From NCBI GenBank assembly GCA_027386095.1, contig DAHXUN010000003.1, positions 1 through 64,000 on the forward strand: a stretch of DNA of 64,000 nt, given 5' to 3'. Position numbers and translations under genes: made by a program. Positions within the stretch are counted from its first letter, which is position 1. Each line of letters opens with the position of its first letter. This DNA comes from Nitrososphaerota archaeon (GTDB lineage: Archaea; Thermoproteota; Nitrososphaeria; Nitrososphaerales; UBA183). Below are positions 23,334 to 32,576 of this stretch, piece after piece. The notes under the pieces were generated by a model. It was not told where the DNA came from. It searched no databases and saw only the letters and a list, made by a program, of their open reading frames with translations.

Positions 23334-23699
23334 TTAGGCGCCCCTGGCATTCGCCTTTTTCTCCGTTGCGGCCTCGTAGAGGGGGATTAGCTCGAGGATC
23401 AGCCTGTCCACCCTCATCCGTCTCTCGTTGATCTCCCTTATCACCGCTTCCCTCCACGTCCTGTAGTGGTTTGCGATGCCGAGCCTGGGATGGACTGGGA
23501 TTATCCTCTTCCCATCCCCCGAGACTATAGCCATCCCTCTCTCCAAGAGGGCCGCGGCCTCCCCTCCTCCGGGCAAGGAGATATGTCCTTCCTGGAGCAG
23601 CCTGAGGTACAACGATGCTTCACCCCGGGACAGGCCGGCGTCCATGCCGAGCCGCTCGAGGACGCCTTCCTCGTCTTTGATGTCCTTTCTCCTGTTCAT
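23334..23699 (-). CDS. Partial TrmB-like winged-helix protein
   Basis: The 121-residue protein (ATG at 23699) has VLERLGMDAGLSRGEASLYL and RLLQEGHISLPGGGEAAALL, matching the N-terminal helix-turn-helix of TrmB-type regulators, and ends in a long helix VIREINERRMRVDRLILELI typical of a dimerising coil. It lacks the large sugar-binding domain. It overlaps the full TrmB gene by 4 bp, so the two regulators are expressed together and could form mixed dimers. Confidence 0.6.
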   Translation of the reverse strand: MNRRKDIKDEEGVLERLGMDAGLSRGEASLYLRLLQEGHISLPGGGEAAALLERGMAIVSGDGKRIIPVHPRLGIANHYRTWREAVIREINERRMRVDRLILELIPLYEAATEKKANARGA

Positions 23700-24478
23700 C
23701 GTTCTGTCGTCCCTGGTGAGTTCCACAGGAACTCGAAGTAGTCCTTGGCGAAACTCGCCAGCCCGTGGTGCGATGCCCAGATGGCCAGCGGGAGTCCTCC
23801 CTGCTCGCCTCCTCCGAGCAGGAGAACTACTTCGCGCGAATCTGACACGAGGCCTCCGCCATACATGGTCTTCCTCGTCCTGAGCTCCGAGTGCCTAGCC
23901 AGTTGGCCCGCCGCCTCCTTCGGGAGGTCAGGAGATGTGAGTATCAGGCACTTCACCCCCTTCTCCTTGAGCGTCGCGAGCAACGGCTCGATTCTGTCGG
24001 TGAACGGCGCCAACTGCGCTGGCAGGGCGATGAGCAACTCCGCCCTGCAGTTCAGGAGGAGGTTCTTCACCCTCGAGAGAATCTCGTTCGTCCCCCGCAT
24101 GATCCATATGTCTGGCTTCTCCTGTTCCCCCCTGCTGACGTATATCCCCATCAGCTCTTCGAGCGCGAACTGCTCCTTCTCCTTCCTCTCGGTCTCCTGG
24201 CGAGACTTCAGCTCCTCCAAGGCCGTGTCGGGGGGCTTGGCCGTATAGACCGTCGGCCTTCTCTTCTGTTCCTCCACCCAGCCGTGCCTGTGGAGGGACT
24301 CGAGCGCATCGTATACCTTGGAGTATGGTATCCTGGCCTCCCTGCTCACGTCGCTAGCCGTCATTGTCCCCCCCTTGAGGAGCGCGACGTAGGCTTTCAC
24401 TTCGCTCCCCGTCAGCCCGAGCGCCTCGAGGGACGCCATGGCGCGCTCGCTCAGAGTCATCAGCCGGTCCAACCGCAC
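23696..24478 (-). CDS. TrmB-family transcriptional regulator
   Basis: The 260-residue protein has the TrmB winged helix ALGLTGSEVKAYVALLKGG, MTASDVSREARIPYSKVYDA, ESLHRHGWVEEQKRRPTVYT, a coiled linker (LEELKSRQETERKEKEQF), and a C-terminal phospholipase-D-like sensor domain (DIWIMRGTNEILSRVKNLL). It is divergent from the tetraether synthase gene with about 80 bp between the starts, so it may control membrane lipid synthesis as well as itself. The inducer is unknown. Minus-strand AT-rich AAAAGTTAAAGAC near 24486-24498 fits its promoter. Confidence 0.8.
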   Translation of the reverse strand: MRLDRLMTLSERAMASLEALGLTGSEVKAYVALLKGGTMTASDVSREARIPYSKVYDALESLHRHGWVEEQKRRPTVYTAKPPDTALEELKSRQETERKEKEQFALEELMGIYVSRGEQEKPDIWIMRGTNEILSRVKNLLLNCRAELLIALPAQLAPFTDRIEPLLATLKEKGVKCLILTSPDLPKEAAGQLARHSELRTRKTMYGGGLVSDSREVVLLLGGGEQGGLPLAIWASHHGLASFAKDYFEFLWNSPGTTER

Positions 24479-24490
24479 GGGCTGTCTTTA

Positions 24491-24526
24491 ACTTTTCACC
24501 CTCTGGAAAGTAAAAATGCTTATATG
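24491..24526. promoter_or_regulatory. Shared TrmB/tetraether-synthase promoter with imperfect inverted repeat
   Basis: ACTTTTC (24491-24497) and GGAAAGT (24505-24511) form an imperfect inverted repeat between the two divergent genes. TATA-like GCTTATATG at 24518-24526 drives the lipid gene. A regulator bound at the repeat could cover both promoters. Confidence 0.45.
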
Positions 24527-24560
24527 CGCTCGGCGGGGGAGAGACTCCAGCGAACCTACT

Positions 24561-26234
24561 TTGGCTCAAATCGCTGACGTAAGCCTTGAACTGAAGAAAG
24601 AAGTCTCCAAGGGGAACTTCATCCGCCAGACGCAGTCCATCTGCCCTGACTGCAACCGGATACTGCCCGCCATCGTCTTCGAGCGCGACAACAAGGTCTG
24701 GATGACGAAGACGTGCCCTCAGCACGGCGAGACCGAAGAGCTCTACTTCGGCTCCTACGAGATGTACAGCAAGTTCTCACGCTACTGGAAGGACGGGAAG
24801 GGGACCCACGCAGCCAATGTCCCGCTTGACGTCTGTTCCTGCCCGGCGAACTGTGGCCTCTGCTCCAACCACCTATCGCACACAGGCCTTTCGAACATCA
24901 TAGTCACGAACAGGTGCGACCTCACCTGCTGGTACTGCTTCTTCTACGTCAAGAAGGGACTGGAGGGGGCTTACGTGTACGAGCCCACCCTAGACCAGAT
25001 CAGGGAGATGGGGCGCTCGTTGAAGGCAGAAAGGCCCGTGGCTGGCAACTCAGTCCAGATTACAGGCGGGGAGCCGACGCTCCGCGAGGAGCTCCCGACC
25101 ATCATTAAGATACTGAAAGAGGAAGGGGTGGACCACATCCAGCTCAACACAAACGGCATAAATCTCGCTCTCAACCCAGGGCTTGCGAAGCGTCTGAAGG
25201 ACGCTGGTGTCTCCAACCTCTACATGAGCTTCGACGGTGTCACTCCGAAGACCAACCCGAAGAACCACTGGGAGGCGCCCTACGCCATCGACGCCTGCCG
25301 GAAGGTGGGCTTGGGCGTAGTTCTTGTCCCGACCGTCATAAAGTCGATCAACGACCACGAGCTCGGGGACATAATACGTTTCGGTGCGAAGAACATCGAC
25401 ACCGTCCACGCGGTCAACTTCCAGCCGGTCTCGCTCACAGGCAGGCTGACGAAGTCGGAGAGGGCGAAGTACAGGATAACCATACCTGACTGCATCGAGA
25501 GGATAGAGGAACAGACCAACGGCATGATTTCGAAGGACGGGTGGTTCCCTGTCCCGTCCTGCTCCCCTGTGACGGGGTTCATAGAGGCCTTCACCAAGAA
25601 GGAGCAGTATGAACTCTCGATTCACTTCGCCTGCGGCGCAGGGACCTACGTGTTTAACGACCCAGACAAGAAGCGGCTCGTCCCACTGCCGGAGTTCGTA
25701 GACATACCTGGCCTCGTGGAGTATCTCGATGAGAAGACGGAGGAGATTTACTCAGGGACAAACCGCTACGTGGTAGCTGCGAAGGTCCTGACAAGGGTTT
25801 CGTCCTTCGTGAACAAGGAGAAGCAGCCGAAGAGCCTGAGTTTCGCCAAGCTCCTCACCGACGCCCTCGTGAAGCACGACTACTCCTCGGTGGGCCAGTT
25901 CCATTTGAAGAGCATGTTCATCGGGATGATGCACTTCCAGGACAAATACAATCAAGACGAGGAAAGGCTCCAGAGGTGCGACATCCACTACCTCACTCCA
26001 GATCTGAGGATCATACCATTTTGTAGTTTCAATGTCTTACCGGAATGGTACAGAGACAGGATACAGCAGAAGTACGGAATGCCCATCGAAGAGTGGGAGA
26101 CCAAGACCGGGAAGAAGCTCGAGGAGGGGCTCTACAGGGGGACTCTAAGGCGCGGCGGTCACGTGCAGGGATGCGGATGCGCGGCGGGGGAGCACGGCGA
26201 GCCGCTGCCTATCCAGCCGATCACCGGGACATAG
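24561..26234 (+). CDS. tes: Tetraether lipid synthase (Tes, radical SAM)
   Basis: The 557-residue enzyme has N-terminal ICPDCNRILPA and TKTCPQHGETEELYF cysteines, CSCPANCGLCSNHLSHTGLS, the radical-SAM motif RCDLTCWYCFFYV (CxxxCxxC), ITGGEPTLREELP, and C-terminal cysteines in GCGCAAGEHGE. This matches archaeal Tes/MJ0619-like enzymes, which couple two archaeol tails into caldarchaeol tetraethers and carry extra iron-sulfur clusters. TTG at 24561 is chosen because the upstream ATG at 24516 overlaps the TATA box. It is divergent from the TrmB gene. Confidence 0.88.
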   Translation: MAQIADVSLELKKEVSKGNFIRQTQSICPDCNRILPAIVFERDNKVWMTKTCPQHGETEELYFGSYEMYSKFSRYWKDGKGTHAANVPLDVCSCPANCGLCSNHLSHTGLSNIIVTNRCDLTCWYCFFYVKKGLEGAYVYEPTLDQIREMGRSLKAERPVAGNSVQITGGEPTLREELPTIIKILKEEGVDHIQLNTNGINLALNPGLAKRLKDAGVSNLYMSFDGVTPKTNPKNHWEAPYAIDACRKVGLGVVLVPTVIKSINDHELGDIIRFGAKNIDTVHAVNFQPVSLTGRLTKSERAKYRITIPDCIERIEEQTNGMISKDGWFPVPSCSPVTGFIEAFTKKEQYELSIHFACGAGTYVFNDPDKKRLVPLPEFVDIPGLVEYLDEKTEEIYSGTNRYVVAAKVLTRVSSFVNKEKQPKSLSFAKLLTDALVKHDYSSVGQFHLKSMFIGMMHFQDKYNQDEERLQRCDIHYLTPDLRIIPFCSFNVLPEWYRDRIQQKYGMPIEEWETKTGKKLEEGLYRGTLRRGGHVQGCGCAAGEHGEPLPIQPITGT

Positions 26235-26359
26235 AACACTACGCCGGGGGTACCTGCTGTCGACTGCCCGAAAACTAGTCCTTCACAGGTTCGTTGCACC
26301 AACACTAACGGGTGACTTTTGGCTGGGTCTGTGCCGAAGAGTTAGGAGCTTAGACATCT

Positions 26360-26386
26360 GCCTCCTCGCGAGGCTTTCTTTATTTA
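26360..26386 (+). terminator. Hairpin with T-tract, overlapping a promoter
   Basis: GCCTC (26360-26364) and GAGGC (26370-26374) form a short stem followed by TTTCTTTATTTA. The AT-rich tail also lies about 25-35 bp before the TTG at 26410, so it may both end the lipid-gene transcript and start the DUF929 one. Confidence 0.5.
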
Positions 26387-26409
26387 CCTGATGGGGAAGT
26401 CGCTCTTAG

Positions 26410-27360
26410 TTGTCCATCAAGGCGACCCTGCGCGCGAGGCAGAGGAGGAGGCGCATACTGTTAATCTCTGTCATCGCCGTCGTAGTAGCTCTGCTGGTTG
26501 TCGTCTATTTCATAGCTGCTGCCGGCAGCGACCCCTACACGAAGTACATCGGCCAGCCCGTCTCCCCGACCGTACTCGGCCAGGTGACCGGTGTGAGCGA
26601 CTCGACCCTCAACGCCATCGGGACCCCGACGGGCGTGTCTCCCCCCGCCAAGATTTCCGGCTCTCTCCTCACGTCCGGGGGGAAGCCCGAGGTCCTTTAT
26701 GTCGGCGGGGAATTCTGCCCGTTCTGCGCCATCGAGAGGTGGGCGATTGTCGTGGCTCTTTCCCACTTCGGGACGTTCAGCGGCCTTCAGTACATGCTCT
26801 CCTCGAGCACCGACATCAACGCCAACACACCGACGTTCACATTCGCGAACGTCACCTACACCAGCAGCTACATCACGTTCGTGGCAGTGGAGGAGTACGG
26901 TCGGGCAGGCCAGAGCGACGTGAGACAGGCTCTCACGCCGGCCCAGACCAGCCTCGTGTCCCAGTACGACACATGTTCGGCTTCGGCGACACCGTCAACC
27001 GGAGGCATTCCGTTCGTCGACATAGCCAACCAATACGCAGTCAATTGTGGTGCCCAGTTCGAGCTCCCCGACCAATCACAATACCTGACATCTCCATCTC
27101 AGCCCAACATCATCGGCATGAACTGGACCCAGATAGCTTCCCAACTCAATACGCCCGGTAGCCCGATTGCGCAGCTGGTAGACGGCGCCGCCAACTACCT
27201 GATCAGCGCCATCTGCAACGTAGATGGCGGCCAGCCAGGGTCAGTGTGCAGCCAGCAATACGCGACCGCTACCCTTGCGAACGTGTCGCCAGCCCAGGGG
27301 ACATCCACAGCCCTGGTGGCAGTCCCAGCCAGGATCTGTGACCCACGATGGACCGTCTGA
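26410..27360 (+). CDS. DUF929 thioredoxin-like membrane-anchored protein
   Basis: The 316-residue protein has a basic start ([11 protein letters not shown]), a membrane anchor ([19 protein letters not shown]), and an outside DUF929 domain with [20 protein letters not shown], a CxxC redox centre in a thioredoxin-like setting, plus [20 protein letters not shown] and other cysteines. Its TTG start at 26410 fits an AT-rich promoter 25-35 bp upstream. It overlaps the VKOR gene by 13 bp. I infer an extracytoplasmic disulfide-forming protein re-oxidised by VKOR, analogous to DsbA with DsbB. Confidence 0.75.
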   Translation: MSIKATLRARQRRRRILLISVIAVVVALLVVVYFIAAAGSDPYTKYIGQPVSPTVLGQVTGVSDSTLNAIGTPTGVSPPAKISGSLLTSGGKPEVLYVGGEFCPFCAIERWAIVVALSHFGTFSGLQYMLSSSTDINANTPTFTFANVTYTSSYITFVAVEEYGRAGQSDVRQALTPAQTSLVSQYDTCSASATPSTGGIPFVDIANQYAVNCGAQFELPDQSQYLTSPSQPNIIGMNWTQIASQLNTPGSPIAQLVDGAANYLISAICNVDGGQPGSVCSQQYATATLANVSPAQGTSTALVAVPARICDPRWTV

Positions 27361-27791
27361 CCAAGGGCTTCGTAGCCTTAGCATCCGTCGGGGTGGCGGT
27401 GGCTACCTTCCACGCATACGATGAGATTACGGCATTCTCCACCCCGCTATCGAGGGTGTGCAACGTCAACGCATTTTTCTCCTGTGGGAGTGTCTTCGCC
27501 AGCGGAGACGTGACCTTCCCCCCTGGCCCGTACGGCATACCCCTCTACGTCTATGGGTTGGTCTGGTTCCCGTTAATGGTCGCGCTCGGGATGTGGTATG
27601 GTCGTAGGAAAGGCTCGCTAGACGGAGAGGTGATGGTCCCCGCGCTGATGGTGGGGAACCTGTTCACGCTCTATCTGTGGTACCTCGAGCTTGGCGTCAT
27701 ACACGCCGTCTGCCCTGTCTGCATGACGATGTACTTCCTGAACTATGCGATGACCGGCCTCGCGCTCAGGCGCCTGCTGGGTCCCTTCTAG
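27348..27791 (+). CDS. Vitamin K epoxide reductase (VKOR) homologue
   Basis: The 147-residue membrane protein has four likely helices. It carries the VKOR loop cysteines ([18 protein letters not shown]) and the active-site CPVC near the end of the third helix ([20 protein letters not shown]). VKOR passes electrons from protein dithiols to quinone. It is translationally overlapped with the DUF929 gene, forming a disulfide-generating pair. The conserved serine after the loop (CGSV) is present. Length is typical. Confidence 0.85.
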   Translation: MDRLTKGFVALASVGVAVATFHAYDEITAFSTPLSRVCNVNAFFSCGSVFASGDVTFPPGPYGIPLYVYGLVWFPLMVALGMWYGRRKGSLDGEVMVPALMVGNLFTLYLWYLELGVIHAVCPVCMTMYFLNYAMTGLALRRLLGPF

Positions 27792-27797
27792 GGGCCG

Positions 27798-28256
27798 CTA
27801 CCCGCTTGACTCACGCAAATAGAGGATGACGGGTTCCCCAAGTCTTGCAAGTACCTCGCCCTTCTTCGAAAGGGTGTATCTGACCTTCGGTGGCCGCGTG
27901 CCGATTACCTCCCTCCGGATGAACCCCAACTCTTCGAGGTCCTTCAGCTTCTTTGAGAGCACCCGGGGGCTTATCCCGCGGAGCAGCCTCCTCAGGTCCG
28001 CGAAGCCAGCAGTCTTCAGGGAATAGGTGCTGGTCAGTATCTCGATGGACCACTTGCTGAACACCATCTTCGTCACCCGCAGGTTGTCCTTCACAGACCT
28101 CGTCTCCCCCCTGTAGGAGAAGGCCCCAGTGGCGCTCACCTCCCTGACGAACGCTGTCGCGACCTCTCCGAAGTCCTGAAACCTCCTCTCAAGCGCTTCC
28201 GCGCTAAGAACCCCCGGATGGGGGCGGCTCTCTTCCCCCTCATATTTTCGCGCCAA
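27798..28256 (-). CDS. HxlR-family winged-helix regulator
   Basis: The 152-residue protein has an N-terminal extension then the HxlR core: WSIEILTSTYSLKTAGFADL, RRLLRGISPRVLSKKLKDLE, wing GTRPPKVRYTLSKKGEVLA. It is convergent with the VKOR gene (6 bp between stops). No conserved cysteine is evident, unlike the copy at 9555, so redox sensing is not implied. Targets are unknown. Confidence 0.78.
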   Translation of the reverse strand: MARKYEGEESRPHPGVLSAEALERRFQDFGEVATAFVREVSATGAFSYRGETRSVKDNLRVTKMVFSKWSIEILTSTYSLKTAGFADLRRLLRGISPRVLSKKLKDLEELGFIRREVIGTRPPKVRYTLSKKGEVLARLGEPVILYLRESSG

Positions 28257-28383
28257 GCGAGGTCCGGCGCGCTGTCTTTCTAATAAACGAAGGGAAGGCG
28301 CAGGCGCCTGCTCCAGCCCATGATGGGATGTCTGAACTCGGGGTTCGGTAGGTGTCTCCCAGCCGATGCCCCGTGCGGGTCAG

Positions 28384-29136
28384 CTATCGGAGGTCGTCGA
28401 GCTTGGCCGATGAACGCATGAGCGAAAGCAGCCTGTCGAAGAACGATTCGAGGGCATCTCTGAACCTCCCGGCCTCCCACTCCACGCTCGCGGTCGCGAA
28501 GAACGACTCAAGCCATTCGAACTCCCTCCTTGCTTTGGGCCCTAGCGAGGATATGAGCGACTCGTTCCTATGGTGCATCTCGCTGGTCTTGTCGAACAGG
28601 CCACGCCTCTTGAGCGAAGCGACGGCGAAGGCGTTCCTGCACAGGAGCTCTGTGTCGGTCACCGGGTCCCCAGATGGCTTGTCAGACACCCATTCAGCGA
28701 AGAACTTCTTCGTCGTCGCCTTCTCCTTTTCCCCCATGACGGCGAAGACCACGTCATCCACCATCACATTCTGAAGGTGATTGAAGGCGTCTATCAGGCA
28801 CTCGGTCTCCTTGGTCCTCAGGCCGTCCCGCTCTTTCAGCCCCTCCAGGACCTCTTCCAAGGCGTCGCTGTCATGCGAGCTGGCCCCTCGCTCAGTGAAG
28901 TAGACATGGGCAAGCTCGTGTAGCACGAGACCCCCCAGCATCTCAGAGTCGAGTGCCCACTCTGAAATCATAATCTTGTGAGTCCCTCCCTCCTTCCTGG
29001 CGTAACCCATTATCGCGAGGTTCGGCTCGACGTTGAGTGTGACCTTCGACTTCACGGTATACCCTTTCTGGCGCATCCTGTCGAGCGCCCAGTCGAGTGT
29101 GCTCTGTAGTTGTCTGTCGCTGCTTGCAAGGCGCAT
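28384..29136 (-). CDS. Zincin-like putative metalloprotease (DUF5781-like)
   Basis: The protein contains LGGLVLHELAHVYFTERGAS with the HExxH zinc motif, and a downstream helix FNHLQNVMVDDVVFAVMGEK whose acidic residues could supply the third ligand. The rest is mostly helical. The ATG at 29136 (RLASSDRQL) is preferred, since the upstream ATG at 29172 lies in a TTTAT-rich box that looks like the promoter. A Crenarchaeota/Thaumarchaeota family of this kind is annotated as DUF5781. Substrate unknown. Confidence 0.7.
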   Translation of the reverse strand: MRLASSDRQLQSTLDWALDRMRQKGYTVKSKVTLNVEPNLAIMGYARKEGGTHKIMISEWALDSEMLGGLVLHELAHVYFTERGASSHDSDALEEVLEGLKERDGLRTKETECLIDAFNHLQNVMVDDVVFAVMGEKEKATTKKFFAEWVSDKPSGDPVTDTELLCRNAFAVASLKRRGLFDKTSEMHHRNESLISSLGPKARREFEWLESFFATASVEWEAGRFRDALESFFDRLLSLMRSSAKLDDLR

Positions 29137-29196
29137 TGGTTCTTCGAGGAGACCCGCCACATGGATAAACATAGCGCGGGCGCGGGCACCGACAGG

Positions 29197-29922
29197 TTAG
29201 TGGTAGATGGAGCTGCCCCCGGACTGGCTAGTTGGAAGGGTGGGGAGCGCCTTCGACTTCAGCTCGTCCAGGTCTATCTGAAAACCAACCAGCTCGCTGA
29301 GAGCCTCGATCAACCTCACGACGGACCTGGTATGAGGGCTCGGTTCGCCGTGGTCGGTCGACAGCTTGTACCCCCTGATCCCGTGGTCTTTCGCCATGGC
29401 TACCACCATCGAAGCGAAGAAAGGCGCCGGCTCTTCTGTCACGATTTTCACGCCGCTCCTCCGCAGCCTGGTTACGCCGATGGCGTCGGTCGCGAAGCCG
29501 AGCGCCTGTGGGTCTGTCTCAGGGGGGAGGGGGGTCTCGGTCCACCTTGCCCCGATAGAGTAGAGCTCTTCGGTGCCCAGCTCCTCCGCTTTCCCAAGGA
29601 GGAACTCGGTGAACTCGTACTGCTCGTCCATGGGGCTAGAGTCCCCGGCGAAGAGGATTGTGTCGCGTTTCCCCCTGTTCAGATACAAACCACATTCGGG
29701 GAGGGTCGATATCCCCTCGTCTCGAAGGAGCACTTCGGGCGGGAACGCGGAGGCCCTGACCGTCCCTATCCTCTCGAACTTCATCTTCTTCAGCATATAG
29801 TCTGCCAACTCGCGGGCCTGGGAATAGAGTGCGCGATACTGGGGCATCGACGTCGAGACCGCCACGACCATCGCTGGAGACCTCAACTTGGTTGGGCGCG
29901 AACCTACGTAGTCTATCCACAT
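29197..29922 (-). CDS. PAC2-family protein (proteasome-assembly-chaperone-like)
   Basis: The 241-residue protein shows the PAC2 fold: ARELADYMLKKMKFERIGTV with a basic-helix turn, LYLNRGKRDTILFAGDSSPM, YEFTEFLLGKAEELGTEELY and a late helical SVVRLIEALSELVGF. Archaeal PAC2 proteins resemble the PbaA/PbaB chaperones linked to proteasome assembly, but function is not settled. A second PAC2 protein is at 62162. Its ATG is at 29922, and topoisomerase IB is divergent from it. Confidence 0.75.
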   Translation of the reverse strand: MWIDYVGSRPTKLRSPAMVVAVSTSMPQYRALYSQARELADYMLKKMKFERIGTVRASAFPPEVLLRDEGISTLPECGLYLNRGKRDTILFAGDSSPMDEQYEFTEFLLGKAEELGTEELYSIGARWTETPLPPETDPQALGFATDAIGVTRLRRSGVKIVTEEPAPFFASMVVAMAKDHGIRGYKLSTDHGEPSPHTRSVVRLIEALSELVGFQIDLDELKSKALPTLPTSQSGGSSIYH

Positions 29923-29990
29923 GTATTGATGACTTCTTGGCCCGACTTCTTATTTAACCCTCGTAGTACCATCGGCCAAAAGCTGAGTTG

Positions 29991-30000
29991 ACTTTAATAC
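29991..30000 (+). promoter_or_regulatory. TATA box for topoisomerase IB
   Basis: ACTTTAATAC lies 30-39 bp upstream of the ATG at 30030. An in-frame TTG at 29988 falls in the box and is not a likely start. Confidence 0.5.
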
Positions 30001-30029
30001 ACGATAGGCACAAACCTCCACAAAGGCTC

Positions 30030-31607
30030 ATGAGTGCCTACTGGAAGACTCTCTCTCACAACGGGGTCGATTTCCCTGACCCATATGTCCCGGAGGGTAT
30101 CACAGTCTCTGTAGATGGCAAAGAGGTGCTGCTCTCGCCTTTGGCCGAAGAGATGGCGTACAACTTCGCAAAGAAGAAGGACACCCCCTACGTCCAAGAC
30201 ACTGTCTTCCGGTCCAACTTCATGTCTGATTTCATAAAGCTGCTCCCTGACTGGTGCAACGGTGTCACTTTCGAGGGTGTAGACTTCTCAAAGCTCTATC
30301 GTAAGGTCGATGCTGAGAGGGCGGCGAAGGAGGGGATGTCCAAGGAGGAGAAGAAAGCGCTCGCCGCGGCGAGAAAGGAGAGGAGAGAGGCGTTGAAGGC
30401 AAAGTACGGCCGGGCAGTCTTGGACGGCAAGGAGGTCGACATAGCTAACTGGATGGTCGAGCCCCCAGGGCTCTTCATGGGCAGGGGTCAGCACCCACTG
30501 AGAGGCAGGTGGAAGCCCAGGACACAGCCTTCCGATGTAGTGCTCAATCTTGGAGAGGAGTCGCCGACCCCGCCCGGGGAATGGAAGGCGGTGGTGCACG
30601 ACCACGACTCCATGTGGATGGCCAAGTGGATCGACAGGCTGACCGGCAAGGAGAAGTACGTGTGGCTGCACGAGAGCTCCCCGCTGCAGCAGTCGAGGAG
30701 CAAGGCGAAGTATGATAATGCGCTGAAGGTAGGCACCCACCTCGAGAAGATCAGGGCCAGGATACTTCGGGGCCTGGAGTCGAAGGAAGAGAAGGTACGG
30801 CAGGTCGCGACAATCTGCTATCTGATTGACACACTCGGGATGAGGGTAGGGGACGAGAAGGACGAAGACGAGGCTGACACTGTAGGCGCGAGCACCCTCA
30901 GGGTGGAACATGTGAACCTCAGGGGAAACATGGCCGAGTTCAAGTTCCTGGGGAAGGACTCGGTCGCCTGGAACAAAACGGAGGCCCTCCCCCAGTCAGT
31001 CGTCGACAACCTCCACGAGTTCATGCACGGCAAGAAGCCAGGCGACGAGATATTCCACGACGTTAGCTCGAGCATGGTCAACCAGTTCTTGTCCTCCACG
31101 GTCCCCGGGGTCACAGCGAAGGTATTCAGGACCTACCACGCGACCGCTCAGGCGAGGGAGTACCTCGGCTCGGAAGACATGCGAGACGCAGACGACCTGG
31201 ACAAGCTCTACCATGCGAAGGAGGCGAACCTCCGGGCGGCGATGTTCTGCAACCACCAGAGGACCCCCCCGAAGAGCTGGGAAGAGGCTCGCAGGAAGAA
31301 GGAGCAGAAGCTAAAGGACGCAATCGCCAAAAACGATGTCAAGCGCATCCCCCGGCTGAAGAGGGAACTCGACTTCTACGAGAGGACCAAAAACTACAAC
31401 CTAAACACGTCGATGAAGAACTATATCGACCCGCGGGTCTACAAGGCCTGGTGTGACTATGTGGGGCTCGAATGGGCGAAGGTCTACAGCAAGTCCCTCC
31501 AGAATAAGTTCGCCTGGGCCCTCAAGACCTCCTCCAAGTGGGTCCCAACCGGTGCGGAGGCCAGGCCTCTACCTCGAGCCTCGACGCCGGGCGAGCACTC
31601 TCCATAG
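30030..31607 (+). CDS. DNA topoisomerase IB
   Basis: The 525-residue enzyme has the eukaryote-like core: an N-terminal cap with FEGVDFSKLYRKVDAERAAK, WLHESSPLQQSRSKAKYDNA, the RVGDEKDEDEADTVGASTLR active-site segment, FRTYHATAQARE, and the catalytic tyrosine in TSMKNYIDPRV near the C-terminus. It nicks and rejoins one strand to relax supercoils. Presence of TopoIB is a hallmark of Thaumarchaeota and relatives, so it places the lineage. ATG 30030 is chosen over TTG 29988. Its last 39 bp overlap the convergent AIR-synthase gene. Confidence 0.93.
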   Translation: MSAYWKTLSHNGVDFPDPYVPEGITVSVDGKEVLLSPLAEEMAYNFAKKKDTPYVQDTVFRSNFMSDFIKLLPDWCNGVTFEGVDFSKLYRKVDAERAAKEGMSKEEKKALAAARKERREALKAKYGRAVLDGKEVDIANWMVEPPGLFMGRGQHPLRGRWKPRTQPSDVVLNLGEESPTPPGEWKAVVHDHDSMWMAKWIDRLTGKEKYVWLHESSPLQQSRSKAKYDNALKVGTHLEKIRARILRGLESKEEKVRQVATICYLIDTLGMRVGDEKDEDEADTVGASTLRVEHVNLRGNMAEFKFLGKDSVAWNKTEALPQSVVDNLHEFMHGKKPGDEIFHDVSSSMVNQFLSSTVPGVTAKVFRTYHATAQAREYLGSEDMRDADDLDKLYHAKEANLRAAMFCNHQRTPPKSWEEARRKKEQKLKDAIAKNDVKRIPRLKRELDFYERTKNYNLNTSMKNYIDPRVYKAWCDYVGLEWAKVYSKSLQNKFAWALKTSSKWVPTGAEARPLPRASTPGEHSP

Positions 31608-32576
31608 CTCGTCCTGAGGGGCGTCCTTCAGTTCCCGGGAGGAGCCATCCCTCCCCACCACGAATCTCCTGCCGCTTGCAAAGGAGCCTAGCCTGGTGAC
31701 ATCGCACACTCCTCGCAGCGCGTCTTCTACCTCCGCCTCGGCTCCGGGCGCCACGGAAAGCAGAAGCGAGCCGGAGCCTATCAGCCGCAGGGGGTCGATG
31801 GACAGGACATCGCATATCTCTCTGGTCTCAGGGGCGACCGGGACCGCCGCCTCTTCGAGCACGAAGCCGAGACCAGACGCCAGGGACATCTCGAAGGCCG
31901 CCCCCATGACACCTCCCTCGGTGCAGTCATGCATTGCGTGGACCTTCCCAGTCCCGAATGATGCGACCGCCTCCTTCGTTATGTCGACCTTCTCGATGAA
32001 CCGTCTCGCCCTTCTGAGGGTGGAGGGGCGTAGGTCTCCCGGGCGGAACCTGTACTCTCGTGCCAGCTCCGCGGTACCTTCCAGGCCTGCTGTCTTCGTC
32101 ATCATCATCGTATCGCCATCTTGTGCGTCCCCTGAGGTGACAAACTTGTCCACAATACTGAACACCGTCGCCATGAGGATGGGGTGGTCTATGCCAGGCG
32201 CGACCTCGGTGTGCCCTCCTAGTATGGTAATCCCCGTCTTCAGGGCCGCCTCGTGAACCTGCCTGGCGACCTTTTTGAGGTCCGAATCAGATGACCCTCG
32301 CGGGAGCAGTATCACGACCTCCGCGAATTGAGGTTTGTTCCCGCTGGTGGCTACGTCGTTGGCGCTCACGTGCACCGCATAGGCGCCAATATTCTCCGAA
32401 ACGCCAGTTATCGGGTCGGCCGACGCCACCATGAACTTGTCTCCTACCTTGACAGCCGCGAAATCGAGCCCCGCCCTTGGCTGGGCAACCAACTGGTCCG
32501 AGACTGCCCCGGTTAGCTTCAGCACAGTGTCGTTCAAGACTTCGATTGGGATCTTCCCCAGCGGGAGCCTTTTCAC
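31569..32576 (-). CDS. AIR synthase-related protein (PurM/HypE/SelD-like)
   Basis: The 335-residue protein has the PurM fold: HVSANDVATSGNKPQFAEVV, ILGGHTEVAPGID, MMMTKTAGLEGTAELAREYR, HAMHDCTEGGVMGAAFEMSL, and IDPLRLIGSGSLLLSVAPG. It resembles HypE and thiamine-phosphate-kinase relatives but there are no hydrogenase or thiamine genes nearby, so the reaction is unknown. The C-terminal RRRGSR is encoded antisense to the topoisomerase 3' end. Confidence 0.8.
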   Translation of the reverse strand: MKRLPLGKIPIEVLNDTVLKLTGAVSDQLVAQPRAGLDFAAVKVGDKFMVASADPITGVSENIGAYAVHVSANDVATSGNKPQFAEVVILLPRGSSDSDLKKVARQVHEAALKTGITILGGHTEVAPGIDHPILMATVFSIVDKFVTSGDAQDGDTMMMTKTAGLEGTAELAREYRFRPGDLRPSTLRRARRFIEKVDITKEAVASFGTGKVHAMHDCTEGGVMGAAFEMSLASGLGFVLEEAAVPVAPETREICDVLSIDPLRLIGSGSLLLSVAPGAEAEVEDALRGVCDVTRLGSFASGRRFVVGRDGSSRELKDAPQDELWRVLARRRGSR

